Shown piece after piece: positions 39,250-47,857 of a stretch of DNA of 64,000 bases. The DNA lies in contig JAEUTO010000011.1 in the NCBI GenBank assembly GCA_016787785.1, positions 1 to 64,000 of the forward strand, read 5' to 3'. Source of the stretch: Bacteroidia bacterium. GTDB lineage: Bacteria; Bacteroidota; Bacteroidia; B-17B0; Aurantibacillaceae. Every line of letters starts with the position of its first letter. The first letter of the stretch is position 1. The position numbers and the translations under genes are program-made. The notes below the pieces were generated by a model. That model saw only the letters and a list, made by a program, of their open reading frames with translations, searched no databases and was not told where the DNA came from.

Positions 39250-39872
39250 ACCTTTTCTTTTTTTCTAAAAATTATTCTTAGAATAGGAATTGCAGTAATA
39301 ATTATTAGCGTAATAAAAATGTAGCCCATGTAATTTGTAATACCAGGAAATATCTGAACCAAAATATAGGCAGTGCCGCTAAGGCCAAATATCCATGCAA
39401 AAGCGCCTATTATATTAAATAACATAAATTTAAAAAAATCAACTTTTATAACGCCTGCAATTATTGGCGCAAAGGTGCGCACAACGGGTAAAAATCGTGC
39501 AATAATAAGCGTCATGTTTCCCCCATATTTATCGTAATATGTTTTAGTTACCTCTATGTGCCTTTTTTTAAAGAACCAACTTTCTTTTTTCGCATATAAT
39601 TTTTCGCCAGCCGTTCTTCCAAACCAATAACCAAAAACATTCCCTAAAACGGCGGCCACCGTCATTAAAGAAGCCAACGTAAAATAATTTACGTGAATAA
39701 GATCAGGATGTGTTTTACACAATATGCCAGCTAAGAAAATTAAATTATCGCCGGGTAAAAAAAAGCCAACTAATAAGCCGGTTTCGGCAAAGATCACGAA
39801 AAGCAATAACCATAAACCCCCATACTCTATAATGCTGTTTGGGTTAGTTAACTGTTTTAAGAAATCCCACAT
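39246..39872 (-). CDS. DedA family (VTT domain) membrane protein
   Basis: A 208-residue DedA protein. It shows the family signature GNVFGYWFGRTAGEKLY, the conserved RFLPVVRTFAPIIAG segment with its essential arginines, and an N-terminal FAETGLLVGFFLPGD. DedA proteins are proton-dependent lipid (undecaprenyl phosphate or phospholipid) transporters/flippases. It starts 2 bases after the ABC ATPase gene ends, so the two are probably transcribed together. Confidence 0.93.
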   Translation of the reverse strand: MWDFLKQLTNPNSIIEYGGLWLLLFVIFAETGLLVGFFLPGDNLIFLAGILCKTHPDLIHVNYFTLASLMTVAAVLGNVFGYWFGRTAGEKLYAKKESWFFKKRHIEVTKTYYDKYGGNMTLIIARFLPVVRTFAPIIAGVIKVDFFKFMLFNIIGAFAWIFGLSGTAYILVQIFPGITNYMGYIFITLIIITAIPILRIIFRKKEKV

Positions 39873-39874
39873 GG

Positions 39875-41710
39875 TTATTCTTTGGTTGAGACATTACTCA
39901 TCCAATCAGAAAAAGGTTGATTTTCTTTGCTGGCAATAGCTGCTTTAATGTTCTCTATATTTCCTTTTGGAATGGAGTCTATTAGTTTACGTGTGTATTC
40001 GCTTTTAGGATTAACATAGATCTCATCAGGATCGCCCATCTCTTCTACTCTACCCTGCTGCATCACAACCATACGATCGCTCATAAATTTAACCACACTC
40101 AGATCGTGGCTAATAAAAATATAGGTGAATTTAAATTCTTCTTTTAGTTCGTTCAATAGATTTAAAACCTGTGCCTGCACACTTACGTCTAACGCACTTA
40201 CGCTTTCATCACAAATAATAAATTTCGGATTTAATCCTAATGCACGGGCAATGCAAATACGTTGGCGTTGCCCGCCACTAAATTCATGCGGGTAACGGTA
40301 ATAGTATTTCTCATCCAAACCAACTTTTCTTAAAAGTTCGTAAACCCTTTCGCGACGTTGTTTGCTGGTAGGTAAAATATTATGAAATTTCATGGGTTCC
40401 ATAATTGCATCGCCAACCGTGATCCGTGGATTTAAAGATGAATAAGGATCCTGAAAAATAATTTGCATATCCTTTCGGTGATGCCTGAAATCTGATTCTT
40501 TCATGCGCAACAATTCCTGCCTCTTATAAAATATCTGGCCATCAATTGCTTCGGTCAATTTTAAGATAGTACGGCCCAATGTTGTTTTACCGCAACCACT
40601 TTCGCCAACCAACCCAAGCGTTTCTCCTTCATAAACATCAAAAGATACATCATCAACTGCTTTTGTATAGGTTAATACCTTTCCAAACAACGTTTTTTGA
40701 GAAGGGAACCATGTTTTTACATTTTTTAATTCAAGGATCTTATCGCGTTGATATAATTCTATATGATTTTGTTTGCGTTCTTCAGGACTAATTGTAACAG
40801 AATTAATAGCATCGGTTACTTTTTTATTTAGCTCAATAATTTCACCATCATCGCCGCGCATCATAAAATCGCTTACAACAGGTAAACGCTTTAAACGCTT
40901 GTCTAATGGTGGACGGCAGGCTAATAAACTTTTTGTATAGGGGTGTTTAGGGTTAGAAAAAATTTCTAGAACCGGCCCTTGCTCTACTACTTTACCTTTG
41001 TACATGACCACAACTTTATCGGCCAATTCTGCAATAACACCAAGGTCATGAGTAATAAATAAAATACCCATGTTATGTTCCTTCTGTAGTTTTTTCATTA
41101 ACTCCAGAATGGTTTTTTGAACAGTTACATCCAACGCCGTTGTTGGCTCATCGGCAATTAAGATATTTGGGTTACAGCTCATTGCCATGGCTATCATTAC
41201 CCTTTGTTTTTGCCCACCCGATAATTGATGCGGATATCTGTCCAGCATTAATGTAGGATTTGGCAGTTGTACCTCTTCAAATAATTTTATTGTTTTTTCG
41301 CGCGCTTCGCTCTTACTTATTTTTTGATGCAGCAATAATACTTCCATTACCTGATTCCCGCATGTAATTACGGGGTTTAAAGAAGTCATTGGTTCCTGGA
41401 AGATCATGGCTATCTCGTTGCCACGATAATGACGCATTTCATCGTTCTTGGTCTTAACCAGATCAACTATTTTGTTATCTTTTGTGTGGTAAATTATTTC
41501 TCCATGCGTGATCTTGCCGGGAGGGTTTGGAATAAGCTGCATGATGGAAAGCGATGTAACTGATTTACCCGATCCACTCTCGCCAACAATACCAATTGTT
41601 TCGCCTTTATGTAGCGTGAACGAAATATCGTTAACGGCTTTAATAAATTCGTCGTCGGTCTTAAATTGAGTAACCAGATTCTTAACTTCCAACAAGGGCT
41701 GCTTTTCCAT
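39875..41710 (-). CDS. fused oligopeptide ABC transporter ATPase (DppD-DppF type)
   Basis: A 611-residue protein with two complete ABC ATPase domains. First domain: Walker A GESGSGKS, signature LSGGQKQRVMIAMA, Walker B NILIADEPTTALDV. Second domain: Walker A GESGCGKTT, signature FSGGQRQRICIARAL, Walker B FIICDESVSALDV. Each is followed by an oligopeptide C-terminal segment (HPYTKSLLACRP after the first; SEYTRKLIDSIP after the second), the mark of Dpp/Opp importers. It powers peptide uptake, and the binding lipoprotein at 5169-6932 is a candidate partner, though the permeases are not here. Confidence 0.95.
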   Translation of the reverse strand: MEKQPLLEVKNLVTQFKTDDEFIKAVNDISFTLHKGETIGIVGESGSGKSVTSLSIMQLIPNPPGKITHGEIIYHTKDNKIVDLVKTKNDEMRHYRGNEIAMIFQEPMTSLNPVITCGNQVMEVLLLHQKISKSEAREKTIKLFEEVQLPNPTLMLDRYPHQLSGGQKQRVMIAMAMSCNPNILIADEPTTALDVTVQKTILELMKKLQKEHNMGILFITHDLGVIAELADKVVVMYKGKVVEQGPVLEIFSNPKHPYTKSLLACRPPLDKRLKRLPVVSDFMMRGDDGEIIELNKKVTDAINSVTISPEERKQNHIELYQRDKILELKNVKTWFPSQKTLFGKVLTYTKAVDDVSFDVYEGETLGLVGESGCGKTTLGRTILKLTEAIDGQIFYKRQELLRMKESDFRHHRKDMQIIFQDPYSSLNPRITVGDAIMEPMKFHNILPTSKQRRERVYELLRKVGLDEKYYYRYPHEFSGGQRQRICIARALGLNPKFIICDESVSALDVSVQAQVLNLLNELKEEFKFTYIFISHDLSVVKFMSDRMVVMQQGRVEEMGDPDEIYVNPKSEYTRKLIDSIPKGNIENIKAAIASKENQPFSDWMSNVSTKE

Positions 41711-41829
41711 AGATAGCTTTACGAGGGATTTAAATTACACTTTATTTTTAGAACTAAAAAGTAAAATTAGATGAGCTTATTTATACGGCCTATAAAAGCC
41801 AAGATACTGATGTACAGATACAAAATACC

Positions 41830-42498
41830 TTAATCCAGCTTAAAACAAATGTACTTAATGTCTTCACCTTTTTCGGTGAACAACGTTTCATAATGCGTCT
41901 TAATGTTTATAAGCTCTTGTCTGTCTGCAGGACAATTCTTGTAAAGATCGTTCGTATGCCAGATAATGGGCAAATTATTTTCGGCAATTACTTCTTGGGT
42001 AAATTCGTAAAGACTGGTACTGTCTGTTTTTAAATGCACAATGCCGCCTTTTTTCAGGAATTTTCTATAGCGGTCTAAAAATAATTTATGCGTTAAACGT
42101 TGCTTTGCGCGTGGGCTCTGCGGTTGCGGATCGGGAAAGGTGATCCAGATCTCATCTACTTCATTCGTATCAAAACAATAATCAATAAAATCAATTTTAG
42201 TGCGCACAAAAGCCACGTTCCCCATCTTATTTTCTATGGCTTGTTTAGCGCCTGTCCAAATACGATTGCCTTTTATATCCACGCCAATAAAATTTTTTTC
42301 AGGATGTTTTTGCGCAAGGCCAATGGTGTATTCGCCTTTGCCACAGCCCAACTCCAACACAATTGGTTTTTGATTCTTAAAATGTTCTTTATGCCATTTT
42401 CCTTTTAAGGCAAAACCCTTGCTAAGGTTCTCCCAAAAAAGAGTTACACAATTGGTAAACGATTCGAACTCGGCAAATTTTTCTAGTTTAGTGGGCAT
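41830..42498 (-). CDS. trmB: tRNA (guanine-N7-)-methyltransferase
   Basis: A 222-residue SAM-dependent enzyme that makes m7G46 in tRNA. Motifs: SAM-binding ELGCGKGEYT, GVDIKGNRIWTGAKQA, WITFPDPQPQSPRAKQRLT (the catalytic FPDP segment) and GGIVHLKTDS. Length is normal. It starts one base after the stop of the ABC exporter gene and belongs to the minus-strand set with truA. Confidence 0.96.
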   Translation of the reverse strand: MPTKLEKFAEFESFTNCVTLFWENLSKGFALKGKWHKEHFKNQKPIVLELGCGKGEYTIGLAQKHPEKNFIGVDIKGNRIWTGAKQAIENKMGNVAFVRTKIDFIDYCFDTNEVDEIWITFPDPQPQSPRAKQRLTHKLFLDRYRKFLKKGGIVHLKTDSTSLYEFTQEVIAENNLPIIWHTNDLYKNCPADRQELINIKTHYETLFTEKGEDIKYICFKLD

Positions 42499-42499
42499 A

Positions 42500-44257
42500 T
42501 TAAATTTCTACTGTATTATTTAATTCGTACAATTTTTTAAACTTAGAATCGCTGCTTAACAATTCTTGTACACTTCCTTCTTCAATAATTTTTCCATGAT
42601 CGAACACAAAAATTTTATCTACATGTTTTATGGTTGATAAACGGTGCGCAATAATAATTGATGTTCTTCCCTCCGAAATTTTTTCCGCGGCCTTTTGTAT
42701 CAACTGTTCAGTTTGCGTATCAATAGTAGCTGTTGCTTCATCTAAAATAAAAATACTGGGTTGGTAAACAAAAGCGCGGATAAATGCCACCAGCTGGCGC
42801 TGCCCTGCCGATAAGCCTTGTCCACGTTCGGTAACTTTATAATCGAAACCATCCGGCAACGACATTACATATTCGTACAAACCAATTTGTTTTGTGGCAG
42901 AAACAACATCTTCAAATTTTATGTCGGGGTTATTTAAAGTAATGTTGTTCAATAGCGTATCATTAAACATATAAACATCTTGCAAAACAACACCCGTATT
43001 TTTTCTTAGGGTAGAAAGATCTATTTTGCGAATATCAATTCCGTCAACCAAAATCTCACCTTTATTCAATTCATAAAAGCGGCTTAATAAATTGATAATG
43101 GTTGATTTTCCTGCGCCGGTAGCGCCAACAAGCGCAACTGTTTGTCCTGCTTTTATTGAAAAGGAAATGTCTTTTAAAACAAAATGCTCATCCTTATAAG
43201 CAAACCAAACATTTTTAAATGAAATATTTTGTTTTACATTTTCAAATTTTATGGTCCCGTTGTTATCAATTTTTTCATCTGTATCTAAAACTTTAAAAAC
43301 ACGCTCTGCCGATACAACGCCCATTTGCAGAGTATTTAAACGATCTGCCAGCATTCTTATTGGTCTAAAAAGCATATTTATCATCATTATAAAAAAGGTA
43401 ATATCGCCCAAACCAAAATTATAAGTATGACCTTTTACACCAACAAACCAAATAATTAAAGCAATGGCAACAGAAGACAAGATCTCTACAATTGGAAAAA
43501 AAACAGAATAGTAAAAAATAGATTTTATGTTTGCTACACGGTGTTGTTTGTTTATTTCTTTAAATTTATCAAACTCTTCTTCTTCTCTATTAAATAATTG
43601 TACCAGGCGCATACCCGTAATATGTTCCTGCGTAAATGTGTTTAAAGCAGACACTGCATTACGCACCATGGTAAACGTCTTTTTTACGCCACGCTTAAAT
43701 AAAGCGGTTGCCACAAATAATAATGGAATGGTGCTTAGAGCAAGTAACGCTAATACCCAATTCTTGGCAAACATTACACAAATAAAAATAATGAGCATAA
43801 CTATATCGCCGGCAATAACTATAAAACCTTGTGCAAAAACATCGCTCAAACTTTCAATATCAGAAATGGCGCGTGTAACCAAAGTGCCAACGGGGGTTGT
43901 ATCAAAATAAGAGTTCTTTAAATGAATAATGTGTTTGTAAACCTGGTTACGAAGATCTTTTACTATGTTTTGTCCAAGCAAATTTGTGATGCGCAGATTT
44001 ATTATTTGTAAAAGCGCTTCAACAAATAATAAAGTGAGAATGAGCAGGCAAATAAAATTTAAGCCGTCAATATCTTTTCCTTTTGTTACATGTTCGTTCA
44101 ACGCTTCGCTTATTAAAAGCGGACGCACAATGGCAAGACCCGACAGCATTAAGGTAAAGCACACAGAGCCGTAAAAAAGTTTGTTGTAGGGTTTTGTGTA
44201 ACTTAAAATGCGTTTAAGAAGCCCAATATTCAATCCCTTATTTTTTTCCTTAGTCAA
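42500..44257 (-). CDS. MsbA-like ABC exporter (membrane and ATPase domains)
   Basis: A protein of about 585 residues with a six-span ABC membrane domain (about 30-310; VRPLLISEALNEH, TTPVGTLVTRAISDIE) and an ATPase domain (Walker A ALVGATGAGKSTI, Q loop VLQDVYMFNDT, signature GLSAGQRQLVAF, Walker B IFILDEATATID, His switch IAHRLST). Exporters of this type move lipids or drugs across the inner membrane as homodimers or heterodimers. No ATG lies near the N-terminus. Either TTG at 44287 or, as chosen here, TTG at 44257 starts it; the latter overlaps the truA stop by 8 bases, the usual arrangement for coupled genes. Substrate not known. Confidence 0.88.
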   Translation of the reverse strand: MTKEKNKGLNIGLLKRILSYTKPYNKLFYGSVCFTLMLSGLAIVRPLLISEALNEHVTKGKDIDGLNFICLLILTLLFVEALLQIINLRITNLLGQNIVKDLRNQVYKHIIHLKNSYFDTTPVGTLVTRAISDIESLSDVFAQGFIVIAGDIVMLIIFICVMFAKNWVLALLALSTIPLLFVATALFKRGVKKTFTMVRNAVSALNTFTQEHITGMRLVQLFNREEEEFDKFKEINKQHRVANIKSIFYYSVFFPIVEILSSVAIALIIWFVGVKGHTYNFGLGDITFFIMMINMLFRPIRMLADRLNTLQMGVVSAERVFKVLDTDEKIDNNGTIKFENVKQNISFKNVWFAYKDEHFVLKDISFSIKAGQTVALVGATGAGKSTIINLLSRFYELNKGEILVDGIDIRKIDLSTLRKNTGVVLQDVYMFNDTLLNNITLNNPDIKFEDVVSATKQIGLYEYVMSLPDGFDYKVTERGQGLSAGQRQLVAFIRAFVYQPSIFILDEATATIDTQTEQLIQKAAEKISEGRTSIIIAHRLSTIKHVDKIFVFDHGKIIEEGSVQELLSSDSKFKKLYELNNTVEI

Positions 44258-45014
44258 TAAAAATTTCTTTTGGATAGTGTATGCCAACTAAGAACAGCGC
44301 GTTGGGCGCCACATTTGCGCCTGCAGCGTTGCGGTCTTTAGCTTCAATTATTTTTTTAAAATCGCTTAACGATATTTTATTTTTTCCAACCAATAATAAT
44401 GTGCCAACAATGGCCCTTACCATACCACGCAAAAAACGATCGGCGCTAATTGTAAAACGCCACTGACCATCGCCGGTCTTTTGCCAGATGGCTTTGGTTA
44501 TAACACAATTATTAGTTTTATTTTGTGTGTGTAATTTACTAAAGCTGGTAAAGTCTGTATACTCCAAAAGCATTGCAGCTGCTTTGTTCATTAGATCAAG
44601 ATCAAGTTCGCCATATACATACAAACTAAAATTATCAATGAATGGGTTTTTCTTTTGATGTATAAAATAATAGTAGGTGCGCGATCTGGCGCTGTACCTT
44701 GCATGCGCTTCAGGCGCAACAGCGCGTATATCCTGTACAGCAATTTCAATGGGCAATACCGTATTGAATTTATAGATCCAGTGTTCTTTATTTGCGATAA
44801 GGTCTTTACAATTACTTTCAAAATGTGCTATGTAATTTTTTGCGTTCACACCCGTGTCGGTTCTTCCGCAACCCGAAAATTCAATTTTCTCTTTTAAGAT
44901 CATCGACACTTTTTCTTCTAAAACTTGTTGTACGGTGTTAGCGGTATTGTCTTGAATTTGCCAACCGTTAAAGTTGGTGCCATTATAAGAAAGCGTTAAA
45001 AAGTAACGGGCCAT
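44250..45014 (-). CDS. truA: tRNA pseudouridine synthase A
   Basis: A 254-residue TruA that makes pseudouridine at positions 38-40 of tRNA. Motifs: YNGTNFNGWQIQ at the N-terminus, the catalytic Asp in GCGRTDTGVNA, ARYSARSRTYYYFI, DFTSFSK and FLRGMVRAIVGTLL. Length is standard. It is the first gene of the minus-strand set running to trmB and is divergent from rlmD. Confidence 0.96.
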   Translation of the reverse strand: MARYFLTLSYNGTNFNGWQIQDNTANTVQQVLEEKVSMILKEKIEFSGCGRTDTGVNAKNYIAHFESNCKDLIANKEHWIYKFNTVLPIEIAVQDIRAVAPEAHARYSARSRTYYYFIHQKKNPFIDNFSLYVYGELDLDLMNKAAAMLLEYTDFTSFSKLHTQNKTNNCVITKAIWQKTGDGQWRFTISADRFLRGMVRAIVGTLLLVGKNKISLSDFKKIIEAKDRNAAGANVAPNALFLVGIHYPKEIFID

Positions 45015-45064
45015 TTTGCAAAATTACGCTATAATTTACAATTAACTAAAAGTCTTTACTTAAG

Positions 45065-45093
45065 TTGTGATGAGCAGAAAATTGCTACTTTTA
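45065..45093 (+). promoter_or_regulatory. Bacteroidota promoter: TTG, 18 bases, TACTTTTA, for rlmD
   Basis: TTG (45065-45067) lies 18 bases from TACTTTTA (45086-45093), one base from TAnnTTTG. The ATG at 45103 follows 9 bases later. It rules out the earlier in-frame starts at 45067 and 45070. Confidence 0.65.
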
Positions 45094-45102
45094 CAGCCCG
45101 CT

Positions 45103-46512
45103 ATGAGCAAGATCAAAAAGAATTTTATATTAGAGAACCTTGAAGTAATTGACACCAGTACTGAAGGCAAAGCTATTGCAAAACACGATGGCATGGTGGT
45201 TTTTATTGATGGCGCTGTGCCGGGCGATGTGGTGGATGTAATGGTACATCGCAAAAAAAATAATCTTGCCGAGGGGAAAGTAGATAAGATCATAAAATTC
45301 TCAGAACTAAGAGCAACTCCAAAATGCGAACATTTTGGAACCTGCGGTGGTTGCAAATGGCAAAATCTTTCTTACAAAAGTCAGCTGGAGTTTAAGCAAA
45401 AATATGTTTACGATGCTTTCACACGCATTGGCAAATTAACTTTTCCCGAAATTACACCTATACTTGGTAATGCGGATGAATATTATTACCGCAACAAATT
45501 AGAGTTTGGTTTCTCTAACAAAAAATGGTTAACCAACGAGCAAATTGCGTCTAAAGAAGAGGTTGAAAATAAAAATGGTTTGGGTTATCATATTGCCGGA
45601 TTGTTTGATAAGATCCTGGATATAAATAATTGTCACTTACAACCCGAGCCAAGTAATTCAATACGTAATGCTGTAAAGGAATACGCTTTAAAGAACGATC
45701 TTTCTTTTTTTGGAATAAGGGATAAAGTGGGTTTATTGAGGACCTTATTGATCCGTACAACCAGTATTGGCGAAATTATGGTTGTTGTTTCTGTTTTTGA
45801 ATGGCAGGAAAAAGAAGTGTTTGCTTTGCTGGATTTTTTGAAAACAACGTTCCCGCAAATAACTTCGTTACAGTACACGCATAACAATAAAGGAAACGAT
45901 ACTTTTTTTGGCCTGGATATTAAGACCTATTATGGTCGCGATTACATTTTGGAAGAGATGGAAGGGCTTAAATTTAAGATCAGCGCTAAATCTTTTTACC
46001 AGACCAATTCGCCGCAAGCCTATAATTTGTATAAAATTACCCGCGACTTTGCGGGTTTAACCGGAAATGAGGTAGTTTATGACCTTTATACCGGAACCGG
46101 AACCATTGCCAACTTTATAGCCAATAATGCGAGGCAAGTTATTGGTATTGAATATGTTGAAGATGCTATTAAGGATGCCATTGAGAACTCAAAAGCCAAT
46201 AATATTACCAATACTACCTTTTTTGCAGGTGATATGAAGGATGTTTTGGACGATAAGTTTATATTAAAAAATGGTAAACCCGATGTTATTATTACCGATC
46301 CGCCCAGAGCGGGCATGTTTGAAGGTGTAATTAGTGTGATCTTAAGGGTTTTACCTAAAAAAGTGGTGTATGTGAGCTGTAATCCGAGCACACAGGCCAG
46401 AGACCTTGCCTTAATGGAGGGCCATTATAACATTGTTAAGGTGCAACCGGTAGATATGTTCCCTCAAACAGCTCACGTTGAAAACGTTGTTTTGTTGGAG
46501 CTGAGGCCTTAA
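45103..46512 (+). CDS. rlmD: 23S rRNA (uracil-5-)-methyltransferase, RlmD/RumA family
   Basis: A protein of about 469 residues that methylates a uridine of 23S rRNA (U1939 in E. coli RlmD; family members can also hit U747 or tRNA U54). An N-terminal TRAM domain (about 1-70) is followed by the Fe-S cysteine cluster CEHFGTCGGCKW with a later Cys in NNCHLQ. The SAM domain shows DLYTGTGTIANFIA, GIEYVEDAIKDA, TDPPRAGM and the catalytic VYVSCNPSTQARDL. I chose the ATG at 45103 because of the promoter at 45065-45093. It is divergent from truA. Confidence 0.92.
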   Translation: MSKIKKNFILENLEVIDTSTEGKAIAKHDGMVVFIDGAVPGDVVDVMVHRKKNNLAEGKVDKIIKFSELRATPKCEHFGTCGGCKWQNLSYKSQLEFKQKYVYDAFTRIGKLTFPEITPILGNADEYYYRNKLEFGFSNKKWLTNEQIASKEEVENKNGLGYHIAGLFDKILDINNCHLQPEPSNSIRNAVKEYALKNDLSFFGIRDKVGLLRTLLIRTTSIGEIMVVVSVFEWQEKEVFALLDFLKTTFPQITSLQYTHNNKGNDTFFGLDIKTYYGRDYILEEMEGLKFKISAKSFYQTNSPQAYNLYKITRDFAGLTGNEVVYDLYTGTGTIANFIANNARQVIGIEYVEDAIKDAIENSKANNITNTTFFAGDMKDVLDDKFILKNGKPDVIITDPPRAGMFEGVISVILRVLPKKVVYVSCNPSTQARDLALMEGHYNIVKVQPVDMFPQTAHVENVVLLELRP

Positions 46513-46655
46513 TACCACTATTTTAACTCTTTTTTACAGTTAATTCTCAACTTTTTGTAGAAATACCCTGCGATGGGTAGTCACATTGTTATTAAAAAGT
46601 TTGGCCATGTGGTTATTTATATGTTATTTCGCATTAAACTTTAAAAAACTCAAAA

Positions 46656-46901
46656 ATGAAAAAAATTACTTTACTAGCAATTGCAGTTGTTGCAATTAGC
46701 TTTGCGTCTTGTAAAAAAGAACGCGAATGTGAGTGCACGACTACTAGCACAGCTGGTAGCTCTAGCTCAACAGGTACGTATACTGTAAAATACGCTAAGA
46801 TCTCTAAAGGAGATGCTAAAACTGTATGTACAAAAACTTCTCATGTTAGCACTAACACTGGTGGTAGTTCTTCATTCATTACAGATTGTAAAATAAAATA
46901 A
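46656..46901 (+). CDS. small Cys-rich lipoprotein, array member 1 (type A)
   Basis: An 81-residue protein with a lipoprotein signal (MKKITLLAIAVVAISFASC, lipobox FASC, Cys 19). The mature part begins CKKERECEC, then a Ser/Thr-rich linker, the motif YAKISKGDAKTVC, another Ser/Thr stretch and the end DCKIK. The Cys positions are 19, 25, 27, 58 and 78. It is first of five tandem paralogs; the next gene begins 11 bases after its stop. I do not recognise the family and assign no function. Export to the periplasm or surface and one or two disulfides are inferred. Confidence 0.8.
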   Translation: MKKITLLAIAVVAISFASCKKERECECTTTSTAGSSSSTGTYTVKYAKISKGDAKTVCTKTSHVSTNTGGSSSFITDCKIK

Positions 46902-46912
46902 TTATTAAGAAA

Positions 46913-47203
46913 ATGAAAAAACTAATTTTATTAGCAGTAGTAGCTGTAGCAGTTACTAGCGCTTCATGCAGAAAAGATCACACTTGTACTTGCAACAATA
47001 CACAAACAAATACAGTTACTCCAACTTCTGGTTCAGCTATCGTTACAACGACAACTGATACTGACGTTTGGACTGCATCTAAACAGAAAAAAGGTTTCGC
47101 AAGAAACGCTTGGGATTGCCATGAGAAAACTACAACTTCTACTTCATCAGGTACTGGTTACACCAGCACTACTGTAACTGAAGAGAAATGTACTTTCAAA
47201 TAG
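46913..47203 (+). CDS. small Cys-rich lipoprotein, array member 2 (type B)
   Basis: A 96-residue paralog. Lipobox SASC with Cys 19, mature start CRKDHTCTC, a Thr-rich middle, then the type B motif SKQKKGFARNAWDC and the end EEKCTFK. The Cys positions are 19, 25, 27, 69 and 93. It differs from member 1 in the longer middle and the KQKK...N..C motif. A terminator at 47224-47255 ends this first pair. Function unknown. Confidence 0.8.
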   Translation: MKKLILLAVVAVAVTSASCRKDHTCTCNNTQTNTVTPTSGSAIVTTTTDTDVWTASKQKKGFARNAWDCHEKTTTSTSSGTGYTSTTVTEEKCTFK

Positions 47204-47223
47204 TAGTTACATACTAAATATAT

Positions 47224-47255
47224 AAAAAAGCCGTTCTTAACGAACGGCTTTTTTT
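47224..47255 (+). terminator. rho-independent terminator between lipoprotein genes 2 and 3
   Basis: A 7-bp GC-rich stem (GCCGTTC / GAACGGC) extended by six A-T pairs, with loop TTAAC and a long T run. It divides the lipoprotein array into a pair and a triplet. Confidence 0.92.
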
Positions 47256-47272
47256 ATGCCTTTTAAATTCAT

Positions 47273-47280
47273 TACCTTTC
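47273..47280 (+). promoter_or_regulatory. possible -7 box (TACCTTTC) for lipoprotein genes 3 to 5
   Basis: One base from TAnnTTTG, 16 bases upstream of the ATG at 47297 and just past the terminator, so the triplet probably has its own transcript. Confidence 0.35.
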
Positions 47281-47296
47281 CATTCTAAAATAATAA

Positions 47297-47551
47297 ATGA
47301 AAAAAATTAAGTTAGTTTTAAGTATAGCCCTGCTTGTTCTTTTCTTTGCCTGCAAAAAAGACAGAACATGTGAATGTACAGCAACTACCTTAAGCCCTTC
47401 TGGCAACACTACCACCGCCCCAACAAAAACCGAAACTTATACAAAAATGAAGTTGAGCGAAGCTAAATCAATTTGCCAACGATCAACTGTAATAACTGCC
47501 AACGCACAAGGCAGTGTTACTACCGTAACCAACGATTGTAAACTTAAATAA
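47297..47551 (+). CDS. small Cys-rich lipoprotein, array member 3 (type A)
   Basis: An 84-residue paralog with lipobox FFAC (Cys 19), mature start CKKDRTCEC, type A motif YTKMKLSEAKSIC and the end NDCKLK. Cys positions are 19, 25, 27, 60 and 81. The stop TAA shares one base with the ATG of member 4, showing translational coupling. It follows a terminator, so it probably starts the second transcript of the array. Function unknown. Confidence 0.8.
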   Translation: MKKIKLVLSIALLVLFFACKKDRTCECTATTLSPSGNTTTAPTKTETYTKMKLSEAKSICQRSTVITANAQGSVTTVTNDCKLK

Positions 47552-47838
47552 TGAGAAATAAATTTTTAATACTCTTTTTTCTTTCTGTTATCCTTTGCAT
47601 CTCTTGCAGAAAAACGCGTACCTGTGATTGCAATTTAACAACTGAAAAAAATACAGTTGTTGGAACAACCACTAATACCGAAACAACAACAACTTACACT
47701 ATTACAACCAAGAATAAACAAAAAAAAGAAGAGTTTAAAAAAAACGAGTCCTGCTACAACTCAAGCCTAACATACACTACAGAAATAATTGGAGGCACTA
47801 CGGTTACAAAAGAAACTAAAAAGTGCACTTTAAAATAA
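47551..47838 (+). CDS. small Cys-rich lipoprotein, array member 4 (type B)
   Basis: A 95-residue paralog. Signal MRNKFLILFFLSVILCISC (Cys 19), mature start CRKTRTCDC, a long Thr-rich region, type B motif NKQKKEEFKKNESC and the end KKCTLK. The Cys positions of the mature protein are 19, 25, 27, 68 and 92. It overlaps member 3 by one base and is followed 19 bases later by member 5. Function unknown. Confidence 0.8.
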   Translation: MRNKFLILFFLSVILCISCRKTRTCDCNLTTEKNTVVGTTTNTETTTTYTITTKNKQKKEEFKKNESCYNSSLTYTTEIIGGTTVTKETKKCTLK

Positions 47839-47857
47839 TTTCTGATAAAAATAAAAT

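Noticed and set aside
45067-45102. Earlier GTG/ATG starts of rlmD
   Set aside because: They lie inside a TTG-18-TACTTTTA promoter and the extra residues (MSRKLLLLQPA) are not part of the family N-terminus.
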